Shown here: positions 26,083-36,800 of the stretch, in pieces
Position numbering within the stretch: the first letter of the stretch is position 1
Layout of the letters: each line of letters starts with the position of its first letter
Origin: Qipengyuania gaetbuli
Lineage (GTDB): Bacteria; Pseudomonadota; Alphaproteobacteria; Sphingomonadales; Sphingomonadaceae
Direction of reading: 5' to 3'
Length of the DNA stretch: 64,000 bases
Assembly: GCF_009827315.1 (NCBI RefSeq)
Contig: NZ_WTYF01000004.1
Coordinates: 2,229,369-2,293,368 of the forward strand
Translations under genes and position numbers: made by a program
The notes under the pieces: generated by a model
What the model was told of the DNA's origin: nothing
The model's database searches: none
Seen by the model: only the letters and a program-made list of their open reading frames with translations

Positions 26083-27267
26083 ATGTCCGACGAATTCTAC
26101 CGCATCAAACGCATGCCTCCCTATGTCATCGCCGAAGTGAACGCGATGCGGCATGCCGCGCGGCAGGCGGGGCGCGACATTATCGACCTTGGCATGGGCA
26201 ATCCCGACCAGCCGCCGCCGCAGCACGTGATCGACAAACTGTGCGAAGTGGCGAACAAGCCCGATGCGCATGGCTATTCGCAGTCGAAGGGCATTCCGGG
26301 GCTGCGCCGCGCGCAGGCCAACTATTACAAGCGTCGCTTCGGCGTAGACCTCGATCCGGCGAGCGAGGTCGTGGTGACCATGGGGTCGAAGGAAGGCCTG
26401 TCGTCAATGGCCACCGCGATCAGCGCGCCGGGCGATGTTATCCTCGCTCCGAGCCCCGCCTATCCGATCCATACCTATGGCTTCATGATTGCCGGAGCTA
26501 CGATCCGCAGCGTCCCGACCACTCCCGACGAACGCTACTGGCGCGCGCTGGACAACGCGATGCTCTACACCGTCCCGCGCCCGACAGTGCTGGTGGTGAA
26601 CTATCCCAGCAATCCCACGGCAGAGACGGTCGACCTCGCCTTCTACGAGCGACTGGTCGACTGGGCGCGAGACAACAAGGTCTGGGTGCTGTCAGACCTC
26701 GCCTATTCCGAACTATATTACGACGGCAAGCCGACCCGCTCGATCCTCGAAGTGCCGGGGGCGAAAGACGTGGCGGTGGAATTCACCTCCATGTCCAAGA
26801 CCTTCTCGATGGCCGGCTGGCGGATCGGGTTCTGTGTCGGCAACCAGAAGCTGGTCGCTGCGCTGACGCGGGTGAAGAGCTATCTCGACTACGGCGCGTT
26901 TACGCCGATCCAGGCCGCTGCCTGCGCCGCTCTGAACGGCCCGCAGGACGTGGTCGAGGAAAACCGCCTGCGCTACCAGCACCGCCGCGACGTGATGGTC
27001 GAGAGCTTCACCCGGGCCGGCTGGGCCATCCCCAATCCGCCTGCCAGCATGTTCACCTGGGCCAAGCTGCCGCCGGGCTTCGAGGACATGGGAAGCCTCG
27101 AATTCTCCAAGCAATTGCTGGAGCACGCCGGTGTGGCAGTGGCGGCGGGTGTCGGCTTCGGCGAAGAGGGCGAAGGCCATGTCCGCATCGCCATGGTAGA
27201 GAACGAACAGCGCATCCGGCAGGCCGCGCGCAACATCAAGAAGTTCCTCGCCGAGCGGGGGAAATGA
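26083..27267 (+). CDS. alaC: Class I/II aminotransferase, AlaC-like
   Basis: 394 aa PLP enzyme, fold type I. The Schiff-base lysine is Lys239 in SMSKTFSMAGWRIGF, and the PLP-ring Asn/Tyr are in NYPSNPTAETV and DLAYSELYYDG. The sequence resembles E. coli AlaC, a glutamate-pyruvate aminotransferase, and many genomes label it LL-diaminopimelate aminotransferase-like. Its actual amino donor is uncertain. ATG 26083 follows a 150-base divergent region from phaC. Confidence 0.87.
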   Translation: MSDEFYRIKRMPPYVIAEVNAMRHAARQAGRDIIDLGMGNPDQPPPQHVIDKLCEVANKPDAHGYSQSKGIPGLRRAQANYYKRRFGVDLDPASEVVVTMGSKEGLSSMATAISAPGDVILAPSPAYPIHTYGFMIAGATIRSVPTTPDERYWRALDNAMLYTVPRPTVLVVNYPSNPTAETVDLAFYERLVDWARDNKVWVLSDLAYSELYYDGKPTRSILEVPGAKDVAVEFTSMSKTFSMAGWRIGFCVGNQKLVAALTRVKSYLDYGAFTPIQAAACAALNGPQDVVEENRLRYQHRRDVMVESFTRAGWAIPNPPASMFTWAKLPPGFEDMGSLEFSKQLLEHAGVAVAAGVGFGEEGEGHVRIAMVENEQRIRQAARNIKKFLAERGK

Positions 27268-27359
27268 CCGGCAGTCATTTCCTAGGTATTCTTGCGATTA
27301 CTGACGCTTAGCCAAATTGAATATTGGGTAGCGCGACGGGAGAGCCTAGGAGAAGGCTT

Positions 27360-28127
27360 GTGTCGCAACCTCAATTTTTCTGGCTGTCCATGGCTGCCAG
27401 CCCGCCCGGACGTTGGGATCTTCGCCTGCTCGACTGGCGGATGACCCCGGCCTTCCGTTCGTCCGATATTTCGCCTGCCACTCCGATCATGCTCGACTGG
27501 CGGATTGGCGGGAGATGCCCCGACTGGGCTGACATGGCGGAAAGGCGGCACGCCATCGTGGTCGGTGTGGAAGAGGCTCAGGCGCGGGCCGATCTCATCC
27601 GCAGCGGGTTTGCCGATGCGCTGCCGAGCCAAGTCGCATTGGTCGAACTTGCGGCCCGCATGGTCAAGCTCGAAGGCTTGCGCAAGATGGTCCCCCGCCA
27701 CCGCACTGTGGGTCCGCTGCGCCTCGACCTGTTCTACCGCGACGGCTAGGCCGACGGGCGCTGGATCGGTCTGCATCCGCGTGAATTCGCGCTGATGTGG
27801 CGGCTGGCAGAATGTCCCGGCGAACAGGTCGGCAAGGAAGCGCTGTTGACCGATGTCTGGCGGCTGCGGCACGAGCCGGAGACGAATTCGCTTGAGGTAC
27901 ATGTCTCGCGCCTGCGGGCCAAGCTGGCGGTGTCCGGCCTCGCCTGGCTCGTCCAGACGCACCCCGACGGCGGCTATTGCCTGAGCACGGAAGGGGGCGC
28001 GAGCTTCAAGGCCTTTGCGCGTGACAGGCGTGCGGCGCTGGACAGCGGGGCGATGATAACGCAGGAACGCAGGCTCTCGAGAGAAAGCATTGTGGAGTCC
28101 CATGTCCAGCAACCGCGTTACGATTGA
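27360..28127 (+). pseudogene. Winged-helix (OmpR-type) regulator interrupted by an in-frame TAG
   Basis: A single reading frame from GTG 27360 (AGGAGAAGG 6 bases ahead) to 28127 is broken only by TAG at 27747-27749. The part before the stop resembles a degenerate receiver-like domain (HAIVVGVEEAQARADLIRSG). The part after it is a trans_reg_C winged helix (LHPREFALMWRLAECPGEQV, TNSLEVHVSRLRAKL, GGYCL). No frame change occurs. It may be a recent nonsense mutation, a sequencing error or a readthrough gene. The 3' end overlaps the crotonase gene. Confidence 0.8.
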
Positions 28128-28899
28128 GCTTGCCGACAACGGCGTTGCCCAGGTCCGTCTGAACCGCCCCGACAAGATGAACGCACTCGATCCGGCGATG
28201 TTCGATGCCATCATCGACGCAGGTGAACAGCTGCGCACCATGAAGGGCCTGCGTGCAGTGGTTCTCGCGGGCGAGGGGCGCAGCTTCTGTGCCGGACTCG
28301 ACATTTCCAGCTTCACTGCCGCGCCCGATGGCGAGCGCAAGCCGCTGACCGAACGCACGCACGGAAACGCGAACAAGTTCCAGGAAGTCGCCATGACCTG
28401 GCGCAAGTGCCCGGTGCCCGTGATCGGGGCGGTCCACGGCGTCTGTTTCGGCGGGGGCCTGCAGATCGCCAGCGGAGCCGACATCCGCGTGGTTCATCCG
28501 GCCAGCCGCATGGCGATCATGGAGATGAAATGGGGCCTGGTGCCCGACATGGGCGGCTATGCCCTGTGGCGCGGGCTGGTCCGGGACGATGTCCTGCGCG
28601 AGCTGGTCTACACCAATCGCGAATTCTCTGGCGAGGATGCCAAGGATTATGGCCTCGCGACCTTCGTGAGCGAGGACCCGCTTGGCAAGGCGAACGACAT
28701 CGCTGCCGAAATTGCCAACCGCAATCCCGAAGCCATTCGCGGTGCCAAGCGCCTGTCTGAAGCGATGGTCGAGCAGTCGGGAGATGAAATCCTGATGGCG
28801 GAAAGCGTCGAGCAGGCAGCCGTAATGCGCAGGCCGAACCAGGTCGAGGCAGTCATGGCAGGGATGCAGAAAAGGGTGCCGAACTTCACGGATGCCTGA
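28102..28899 (+). CDS. Enoyl-CoA hydratase/isomerase (crotonase) family protein
   Basis: 265 aa. Crotonase fold with LNRPDKMNALDPAMFDAI at the N-terminus, the oxyanion hole segment GRSFCAGLDIS and GAVHGVCFGGGLQIASGADIR, then MEMKWGLVPDMGG. The glutamate expected in hydratases near MEMKWGL is present. The family covers hydratases, isomerases and hydrolases; the exact reaction is not decided. It starts inside the end of the broken regulator gene. Confidence 0.87.
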   Translation: MSSNRVTIELADNGVAQVRLNRPDKMNALDPAMFDAIIDAGEQLRTMKGLRAVVLAGEGRSFCAGLDISSFTAAPDGERKPLTERTHGNANKFQEVAMTWRKCPVPVIGAVHGVCFGGGLQIASGADIRVVHPASRMAIMEMKWGLVPDMGGYALWRGLVRDDVLRELVYTNREFSGEDAKDYGLATFVSEDPLGKANDIAAEIANRNPEAIRGAKRLSEAMVEQSGDEILMAESVEQAAVMRRPNQVEAVMAGMQKRVPNFTDA

Positions 28900-28935
28900 T
28901 CGCAGGGCCGGCTCTCGATCCGCGGAGCGCGGGAA

Positions 28936-29730
28936 TCAGCCGGCCGGTTTGCCGTAGGTCCAGGCGAATGCGCCGGAATAACTCATGATGGGTGTGTAGT
29001 CCTCGATCCGTTCAGCAGGGAGGACCTTGTCCGTCCGGTTGTCGAGCACGTGGAAGCGTCCGTCCAGCCTGACTGCCAGGACCGCGTGTTCGCCCTGTGC
29101 GCGATCGCGCAACAGGACCAGGAACATGTCATCCGCAGGAATGCCGAGCTCTTGCAGCAGGGCCATCTTGGCGAGGGCAAAATCCTCGCAATCGCCATAG
29201 CCGCGGGCAAGGGTCGTTGGTGCGGCGGACCATTCGTCACCGCGCTTGTCGTCGACATAACGAACGCGCCAATTGACCCAGCGATTGACCGCTCCCAGCG
29301 GGTTGTCCGCTCCAAACCGGTCGCCCTGTGCAAGGAATTCATTCCAGGGCCCTGCCTGTTCGCCGATCGCAATCATGCGTGCGGCTTCCCAGTTGCCCAT
29401 TGGTGCAGCGATGCTGCCGACCGGCAGGGCTACCATCCGAAAAAGGCTGGGTGCGGCCGGCCTGGTCGGTATCGGCGGCTCAAATGGTTCGCAGGGCTGC
29501 GCTGCAGCGGCGGTGTCCAGTGGGGGAAGGGTAAACGCAAAGCCGGTAGCAGGCATGACGAATGCTACGTCCGCCTGACACTCCTCAATGGGATCGGGCG
29601 CGGCAATCGGGCTGGGCAGGGGCAGGACCGGGGCCTCCGATCCGGCAAGAAGCAGCGACGGACAAGCGAGGCACAAGCCTGTCGCTGCAACCAGCACCGC
29701 GCGCGGCCTCGATTTAATGAATTTGTCCAT
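28936..29730 (-). CDS. Transglutaminase-like cysteine protease (BTLCP family)
   Basis: 264 aa. N-terminal hydrophobic export signal (AVLVAATGLCLACPSLLLAGS), a Pro-rich linker, then the BTLCP domain with catalytic Cys in RGYGDCEDFALAK, His in GEHAVLAVRL and Asp in LDNRT. The best known member is LapG, a periplasmic protease that releases adhesins. No LapD or adhesin gene is nearby, so that role is only possible. ATG 29730 gives the signal peptide. Confidence 0.85.
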   Translation of the reverse strand: MDKFIKSRPRAVLVAATGLCLACPSLLLAGSEAPVLPLPSPIAAPDPIEECQADVAFVMPATGFAFTLPPLDTAAAAQPCEPFEPPIPTRPAAPSLFRMVALPVGSIAAPMGNWEAARMIAIGEQAGPWNEFLAQGDRFGADNPLGAVNRWVNWRVRYVDDKRGDEWSAAPTTLARGYGDCEDFALAKMALLQELGIPADDMFLVLLRDRAQGEHAVLAVRLDGRFHVLDNRTDKVLPAERIEDYTPIMSYSGAFAWTYGKPAG

Positions 29731-29846
29731 GTCGATCCCGTGGGGAGGGAAAATGCCAGCCACGGCTATGTGCAGCAATCGGACAGGCCCTCTATCCGAC
29801 TCGCGCCGGGCACCGCATGTCGCATTTCAGGTGGGGTTGGTGCGCG

Positions 29847-30626
29847 TCAGCCGAAGATCGCGACGCTCTGCATCCCGTCGAGCACTTGCTTGCCGTCGGC
29901 ATTCCAGAGCCGCAGCCGCTCTGAAGAATAACCACCGTCGGCATGCTGGCTGGCATTTTCGGACAGCCACCAGCCATCGCGCGTTGCCGGCTCGGTTTCG
30001 AGAAGGTTGAAAGACCAGTTGATCGAGCTGATCGGACCCTGCCGCTTCATCGCCCGCATCGCTCCGGGAGGAAGAACATCGCCCAGCAAAATAAGTTCGC
30101 TGACCGCGTCGAGACCCTCACGGTCGTTTAGCCGCGCCCAGCGCCGCACGACGGGATCCCCCGGTCCGCGAGCATCCTGGGCGCGGCGGATCTCGAAATT
30201 GTGCTGGATGAAGGCGGGACCCTTGCCGGCCATGGCCGGTTCGGCTTCCTCGGGAGAACCCGGCCAGTCGACGACAGGCGCTGCGGGATGCTGCGCATTG
30301 GCCTCGCGCGAGGTGCCGAACAGCCAGAAAGCTGTCAGCGTGCACTTGCCCTCGCACCAGATTTCGCTGCGCACCTGCGCGACATTACGACCCTGGCGCA
30401 CGATTTCGCGGCGCAGTTCCGCCTCGGGAGCGGTCGGCGCCACGAAGGCGACCTGGGCGGCCCGGAGCGGCGGCAATTCGGGAAAGGCGCGGATCACGGC
30501 GGTATAGGCGACGAGTGCCGACGCGCCGCCATAAAGCGTGCGCCCCTGCAACCAGTGGTCGAGATTGTCGAAACGGACATGTCCGCCCTCGGCGGGGATC
30601 GGGTCGATCAGGCTGGCAATGCTCAT
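29847..30626 (-). CDS. Thioesterase family protein (double hotdog)
   Basis: 259 aa, a TesB-like two-hotdog thioesterase. N-terminal hotdog: HWLQGRTLYGGASALVAYTAV with the family Gly-rich helix start. Second hotdog: NWSFNLLETEPATRDGWWLSENASQHADGGYSSE, where the D-G-x-x-x pattern contains the usual polar residues. It probably hydrolyses acyl-CoA of unknown chain length. ATG 30626 was chosen from the family N-terminus (SIASLIDPI). Confidence 0.82.
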   Translation of the reverse strand: MSIASLIDPIPAEGGHVRFDNLDHWLQGRTLYGGASALVAYTAVIRAFPELPPLRAAQVAFVAPTAPEAELRREIVRQGRNVAQVRSEIWCEGKCTLTAFWLFGTSREANAQHPAAPVVDWPGSPEEAEPAMAGKGPAFIQHNFEIRRAQDARGPGDPVVRRWARLNDREGLDAVSELILLGDVLPPGAMRAMKRQGPISSINWSFNLLETEPATRDGWWLSENASQHADGGYSSERLRLWNADGKQVLDGMQSVAIFG

Positions 30627-30755
30627 CGGCCCTCCATTGCCGCTTGCGCAGGCTTCGTCCAGACTGACGTAACGGAAGGGGAATCCTTGCAAAGCCGATT
30701 GCATTGGCCGGTCAGAATCGCTAGTGCGCCGCTTCCCGTCCGAGAGGTCGGGCGA

Positions 30756-30829
30756 GGCCCGATGGCGGAGTGGTTACGCAGAGGACTGCAAATCCTTGCA
30801 CGCCGGTTCGATTCCGGCTCGGGCCTCCA
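30756..30829 (+). tRNA. tRNA-Cys (anticodon GCA)
   Basis: 74 bases with encoded CCA. The acceptor GGCCCGA pairs with TCGGGCC, the discriminator T is the Cys identity base, the anticodon loop contains GCA (ACTGCAAAT), and the T-arm is CGGTTCGATTCCG. It lies 20 bases upstream of tRNA-Thr. Confidence 0.97.
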
Positions 30830-30849
30830 CTTCCCTCAGATGGGAATGT

Positions 30850-30925
30850 GCCGCTTTAGCTCAGTTGGTAGAGCACATCATTCGTAATGATGGGGTCACG
30901 TGTTCGAGTCACGTAAGCGGCACCA
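30850..30925 (+). tRNA. tRNA-Thr (anticodon CGU), island attachment gene
   Basis: 76 bases with encoded CCA. The acceptor GCCGCTT pairs with AAGCGGC, the discriminator is A, the anticodon loop is TTCGTAA, the T-stem is ACGTG/CACGT. The 3' part from the anticodon loop onwards is repeated at 60641, so this tRNA is the integration site. Its present 3' half was probably supplied by the incoming element. Confidence 0.97.
30881..30925 (+). repeat. attL: tRNA-Thr 3' half
   Basis: 45 bases from the anticodon loop to CCA. Identity with the right copy begins exactly at the first base of the anticodon loop and runs to CCA. Two differences in 45 bases. Confidence 0.88.
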
Positions 30926-31127
30926 GTACTTTCAGAAGCAAAAATCGACACTTGCAGCGGGAGACCTGTTCGGCTGGTCGCGCGCTTGGGTCCGGCTTGG
31001 GTCGGTTTGGCTTGAGAAAGAACCCGAGCGATCTCTATCCAGCATAAATCCAAATTCTGTTTTGCATTCAGCGGCAAAAGGCGGAATGAAGCTTCATTTC
31101 TTCATTTAGACTGGAAGCTATGAGTTG

Positions 31128-32669
31128 ATGCTAACCGGCGAAATTCGCAATCAAGTTGATCAGATTTGGAATGCCTTTTGGGCCGGAGGCGTTTCCAACC
31201 CGCTCTCCGTCATCGAACAGATCACATACCTGCTGTTTATTAAACGGCTCGACGATCTCCACACGCTGGAGGAGAACAAGGCAGCCAACCTCGGCATCCC
31301 GATGGAGAGGCGGATTTTTCCAGACGGCAACGATGAGCTGGGGCGTTCCTATTCCAATCTGCGCTGGTCGCGCTTCAAGAACTTCGAAGCTCGCGAAATG
31401 ATGGATGTTGTCGCCGAGCGTGTCTTTCCCTTCCTGCGCCAGCTTGGCGAAGAGGGCTCCAGCTATGGTGAGCATATGAAGGATGCTCGACTGGGCTTCA
31501 GCAACGCCGCGCTCCTCGCCAAAACCGTCGACATGCTCGACAAGATTCCGATGGATGATCGCGACACAAAGGGCGATCTTTACGAATACATGCTCGGCAA
31601 GATTGCGAGCGCGGGAACCAATGGCCAGTTCCGAACACCGCGGCACATTATCCAGTTGATGGTTGAAATGACCCAACCAACACCGGAGGACGTGATCTGC
31701 GATCCGGCGGCTGGGACCTGTGGTTTCCTTGTCGCTGCGGGCGAGTACCTTCGCGACAACCACCCGCAATTGTTCCGGGACGAAAAACTTCGCAAACACT
31801 TCCATGAGCAGATGTTCCACGCGTTCGATTTCGATCCGACCATGCTCCGAATCGGCAGCATGAACATGACACTGCATGGGGTGGACAATCCCGATGTCAG
31901 CTACCGCGACAGCTTGGCTGAAGAACATGGCAAGGATGCGGGCAAATATAGCCTTATCCTCGCCAATCCGCCCTTTGCCGGCTCGCTCGATTACGATGCG
32001 ACCGCCAAGGACCTTCAGCAGATTGTCAAAACCAAGAAGACTGAACTGTTGTTCCTCGCTCTGTTCCTGCGTTTGCTTAAGACGGGCGGGCGCGCGGCCG
32101 TCGTCGTGCCTGACGGCGTGCTGTTCGGATCATCGAAGGCGCACCAGGAGTTGCGCAAGCTGCTAGTCGAGAAGCACAAGCTCGAAGGTGTGCTGAAACT
32201 GCCTTCTGGCGTGTTTCGCCCCTATGCCGGGGTGTCGACCGCCGTGCTATTCTTCACCAAGACCGGCGTGGGAGGCACGGATCAAGTGTGGTTCTACGAC
32301 ATGCAGGCCGACGGCTACTCGCTTGACGACAAACGCAATGCGTTGTTGCCCGCGGAAAAGCTGGGGCTGAAATTCACCGGGCTGCTGTCGGCGGAGGAGC
32401 ATGCCAAGAACAACCTGCCTGATGTGCTGAAACGCTGGATTGAGCGCGAGGGGAAAGAGCGCGAGAAACCGCGCACGGCGCAGAGCTTCACCGTGCCCAA
32501 GGACGAGATCGCCTCCACCGGCACCTATGACCTCTCACTCAACCGCTACAAAGAGGTCGAGCATGAAGAGATCACGTACGAAAAGCCCAGCGATATCATC
32601 AGGGAACTGCGCGCGCTGGAGAAGGAGGCAAGCGAAGGCCTTATTAAGCTGGAGGCGATGCTAGGATGA
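31128..32669 (+). CDS. hsdM: Type I restriction-modification methyltransferase HsdM
   Basis: 513 aa from ATG 31128 (a TTG at 31125 is adjacent). N-terminal helical HsdM_N domain at about 5-130, then the N6-adenine methyltransferase: motif I DPAAGTCGF (192-200) binds SAM, and motif IV NPPF (280-283) is catalytic. A C-terminal helical tail contacts HsdS. It is the first gene of the hsdM-hsdS-hsdR operon and overlaps hsdS by four bases. It protects host DNA by methylating the site chosen by HsdS. Confidence 0.97.
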   Translation: MLTGEIRNQVDQIWNAFWAGGVSNPLSVIEQITYLLFIKRLDDLHTLEENKAANLGIPMERRIFPDGNDELGRSYSNLRWSRFKNFEAREMMDVVAERVFPFLRQLGEEGSSYGEHMKDARLGFSNAALLAKTVDMLDKIPMDDRDTKGDLYEYMLGKIASAGTNGQFRTPRHIIQLMVEMTQPTPEDVICDPAAGTCGFLVAAGEYLRDNHPQLFRDEKLRKHFHEQMFHAFDFDPTMLRIGSMNMTLHGVDNPDVSYRDSLAEEHGKDAGKYSLILANPPFAGSLDYDATAKDLQQIVKTKKTELLFLALFLRLLKTGGRAAVVVPDGVLFGSSKAHQELRKLLVEKHKLEGVLKLPSGVFRPYAGVSTAVLFFTKTGVGGTDQVWFYDMQADGYSLDDKRNALLPAEKLGLKFTGLLSAEEHAKNNLPDVLKRWIEREGKEREKPRTAQSFTVPKDEIASTGTYDLSLNRYKEVEHEEITYEKPSDIIRELRALEKEASEGLIKLEAMLG

Positions 32670-33838
32670 ACGTCGCCCAAGAGGCGGAACTTCCGTCGTT
32701 CTTTGAGTTCATCCGGAACGGTATGAACGTTAAGCAAAGCAAAGAAAAAAACGGACTTCCCATCACGCGTATCGAAACTATCTCACATGGAGAAGTTGAT
32801 GCGCAACGCGTAGGCTATGCTGGTCTTTCAAGGGCAGAAGTAGAGAAGTGGCTTCTCAAAAAAGGTGATATCCTCTTCAGCCACATCAACAGTGTTGAAC
32901 ACATTGGGAAATGTGCCCTTTTTGATGGTGGCTACGACCTTGTTCATGGTATGAACCTTCTGTGCTTCAGGCCGAAAATTGATCGCGTTGATCCCAATTT
33001 CTTGAAGTGGTTTTTTCGGTCAAGTTGGTTTCGCTCTCAGATAATGCCTTTCGTTAATAAGGCCGTGAACCAAGCTAGCATCTCAATTGGTAACTTGAAT
33101 TCTCTTAGAGTCACGTTGCCGCCGCTAGAAGAGCAAAAGCGGATTGCGGCAATCCTGAATGAGGCAGACGAGTTGCGCCGCAAGCGCCAGCGCGCCGTCG
33201 ACCGCCTCTACCAGCTCGGCCAAGCCATCTTTCACGATATGTTTGGCGACCCAGAGCGAGGTTATAAGGCTGTCCGATTGGGTGATGTTGCAGCACAGAT
33301 CGATTACGGATTGACGGCCTCAGCTCAAGAAAGCGGGGACGGACCAAAGTTTCTAAGAATTACCGACATTCAGGATGGAAAAGTTGATTGGGGCACGGTT
33401 CCTGTTTGCGCAGCTAATACAAAGCAGATTGTTGATAATAAACTTGCTTCTGGAGACATCGTCTTCGCTCGCACGGGTGCGACGACCGGAAAAAGCTTTT
33501 TGATCGAAGAATGCCCAGACAGAGCCGTTTTTGCATCATACCTGATTAGGGTGCGACCCTCAGGAGCCGTACGTCCAGAGTATTTGTTCGGGTTTTTTCA
33601 AACCAAGCTCTATTGGAATCAAATAAAGAATATGGCTCAGGGCGCAGCACAGCCTGGTGTGAACTCAACCAAATTGAAGGAGCTGATTCTGCCACTACCT
33701 CCTGTTGAACTTCAGGAAAAGTTCTGCTGCGCGTATCGACAAATAAAAAGCCAGCTAGTCACGATGGAAAAAGAGCAGGCTTTGCTCGATCGACTTTGCT
33801 CTTCTCTTCAGCACCGTGCCTTCAAAGGAGAGCTGTAA
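32666..33838 (+). CDS. hsdS: Type I restriction-modification specificity subunit HsdS
   Basis: 390 aa. Two target recognition domains separated by conserved helices: TRD1 at about 5-150, central spacer LPPLEEQKRIAAILNEADELRRKRQR at about 150-190, TRD2 at about 200-360, and a second spacer at the C-terminus (LPPVELQEKF). The TRD-coding parts are AT-richer than hsdM and hsdR, as expected for exchanged specificity modules. The recognised DNA sequence cannot be predicted here. Confidence 0.94.
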   Translation: MNVAQEAELPSFFEFIRNGMNVKQSKEKNGLPITRIETISHGEVDAQRVGYAGLSRAEVEKWLLKKGDILFSHINSVEHIGKCALFDGGYDLVHGMNLLCFRPKIDRVDPNFLKWFFRSSWFRSQIMPFVNKAVNQASISIGNLNSLRVTLPPLEEQKRIAAILNEADELRRKRQRAVDRLYQLGQAIFHDMFGDPERGYKAVRLGDVAAQIDYGLTASAQESGDGPKFLRITDIQDGKVDWGTVPVCAANTKQIVDNKLASGDIVFARTGATTGKSFLIEECPDRAVFASYLIRVRPSGAVRPEYLFGFFQTKLYWNQIKNMAQGAAQPGVNSTKLKELILPLPPVELQEKFCCAYRQIKSQLVTMEKEQALLDRLCSSLQHRAFKGEL

Positions 33839-33840
33839 CG

Positions 33841-36800
33841 ATGTCGCAGTTCACCTTCCTCCAGGCCGAATTTTCCGAGGTCTTTGACCTAGCTAGGAAG
33901 GCGGAAGCGCTAGCACTGTCTGATCCACGCGGGAGCTGCTTTCATGGCCGCCTCGCGCTCGAAAGCGCGGTCAAGTGGATGTACGCGCATGATGGCAACC
34001 TCAGGTCACCCTATGACAGGACGCTCGCCGCGCTTATCCACGAGGGCACGTTCCGCTCGCTGGTCGGCAACGCGCTCGTCACCAAGGCACGGATCATCAA
34101 GGATCTGGGCAATGTCGCGGCGCACGATACACGCTCCATCTCCGAGAAAGCGGCAACCGACAGCCTGAAGCAGCTCTTCGATTTTAGCTACTGGTTGGTT
34201 CGCACCTATGCACGCGGAGTCAAGCCCGATCCAGCCGTGCAGTTCTCCATCGAGAAGCTGCCGCGCGCGGTGCAGGTGGAAGCATCGACTCTCCAGAACT
34301 TGCAGCGCATTGCGAAGGAGCACGAGGAGGCCACGGCCGCCTTTGCCGAAGAACAAGCCGCTCGCGTAAAAAGTGAGGAAGACCGCGCTGCGCTCGATGC
34401 GCAGATCAAGGAGCTCCAGGCGCAAATCGAGGCGATCAAGGCGGAGAACGCCAAGGTCGAGGATACCCACGACTACAGCGAGGCCGAGACCCGCGACATC
34501 TGGATCGATCGTTTGCTAGCCGAAGCGGGCTGGCCGCTCGATCAGGCGCGCGACCGTGAGTTCGCCGTTACGGGCATGCCCAACAACTCCGGCGAAGGAT
34601 ATGTCGACTACGTCTTGTGGGGCGACGACGGCAAGCCGCTCGCCGTTATTGAAGCCAAACGCACCAAGCGCGACCCGCGTGAAGGTCAGCAGCAGGCCAA
34701 GCTGTATGCCGACTGCCTGGAGCAGCAGTTCGGCGTGCGCCCACTGATCTTCTACACGAACGGCTACAAGCACTGGCTGTGGGATGATGAAGCTTATCCG
34801 CCCCGCGAGGTGCAAGGTTTCTACAAGAAGGACGAGCTACAGCTCTGGCGCCAGCGCAAGGGCACGCGCCGGGCGATCGCGACGACTGGGATCGATGAGG
34901 ACATCGCCGGGCGGTATTATCAGACACGTGCCATTCGCCGGATCGGTGAGACCTTCGAGAAGGACCGCCAGCGCAAGGCTTTGCTGGTTATGGCAACCGG
35001 TTCCGGCAAGACCCGCACGGTAATCGCGCTTGTAGACCAGCTGATGCGCGCCAACTGGTGCAAGCGCGTGCTGTTCCTGGCCGATCGTGTGGCGCTGGTG
35101 AAGCAGGCGCACAACGCCTTCAAGACGCACATCCCGTCGACACCGAGCGCCAACCTGATCGAGAAGCACGACGCCAAGAAGAACGACCACAACGGCGCGC
35201 GCGTGTGCGTGGCAACCTACCCCACGATGATGGGGCTGATCGACGAAATGCAAAACGGGCAGAAGCGGTATGGCTCAGGGCACTTCGATCTGATCGTGAT
35301 CGATGAGGCGCACCGCTCGGTCTATCGCAAGTACCGGTCAATCTTCGACTACTTTGACAGCCTGCTGGTCGGGCTGACAGCCACACCTCGCGATGAGATC
35401 GACCGCGACACCTACAAGCTGTTCGAGCTGGAGCGGGGTATCCCGACCGACAGCTACGATCTCGAAGAGGCCGTTGCGGATGGCTTCCTTGTGCCGCCGA
35501 CCCCCATCTCGGTACCGACGCGCTTCATGCGCGAGGGTATCAAGTACGATCAGCTTTCGGACGAAGACAAGGAACAGTGGGATCTGCTCGAGTGGGAGGG
35601 GCAGCTGCCGAAAGGCGATGTCGATCCAGCCGCACTCAACAAATGGTTGTTCAACGAGGATACCGTCGACAAGGTGCTGGAGCATCTGATGGTCAACGGC
35701 CTCAAGGTCGCTGAGGGCGATCGGCTGGGCAAGACGATCATCTTTGCGAAGAACCACAAGCACGCGCAGTTCATCGCCGAGCGGTTCGACGCCAACTATC
35801 CGCACCAGAAGGGCTCGTTTGCGCGCGTGATCGACTATTCGGTTGAGTACCCGCAATCGCTGATTGATGATTTTTCGATCGCGGAAAAGCCGCCCCACAT
35901 CGCGATCTCGGTCGACATGCTCGACACCGGCATAGATGTGCCAGAGGTGCTCAACTTGGTCTTCTTCAAGGTGGTGCGCTCGAAGACCAAGTTTTGGCAG
36001 ATGATCGGACGCGGCACACGTCTGCGCGAAGACCTGTTCGGCCCCGGCCGCCACAAGACCGAGTTTCTGATTTTCGACTACTGCCAGAATTTCGAGTTCT
36101 TCAACCAGAACCCGGACTTGAAAGAAGCGAGGCAGTCGGCCTCACTCACCGAGAAGCTCTTTGCCGCCCGTGTCCAGCTGGTGATGCAGTTGGCGGGTAT
36201 GTCCGAGGAAGAGCGTGCAGACGGGCTCGCTCAACTCGATAGCGACACGCGGGAGCGCCTATTTGAAGAAGTTGCGGCCATGGATCTCGACAACTTCCTT
36301 GTTCGGGCCAAGCGAAAAGAGGTGGAGCAATTCCAGCAGCGCGAAGCCTGGAAAGAGATTGGGCCAGATGCGTCCGACGTGCTGATCGGCGAGATCGCCG
36401 GATTGCCGTCCGCGTTCGAAGACACGGACATCGCCGCTAAGCAGTTCGATTACATCATCCTGAAGGGCCAGCTTGCCTTGCTGCAAAACGATGCATCGTT
36501 TGTGCAGTGTCAGGAGAAGGTGATCGCCGTGGCATCCAAGCTTGAAGAGCTCGGCAACGTGCCGATGGTTGCGGCACAGATGGAGTTGATCCTCGAAGTT
36601 CAGGCGCCTGACTACTGGGCTGCCATCGACGCCTGGGCCCTTGAACAAGTGCGTCGCCGTCTCCGTTCGCTGATCAAACTGATCGAAGGCGACGAAGCAG
36701 TCATCATCTATACCGACTTCGAGGACGAGATGGGCGAGGCGACGCGCATCGAACTCCCACATGCCGGCATTGGGACCGACAAGCCCCGCTTCCTTATGAA

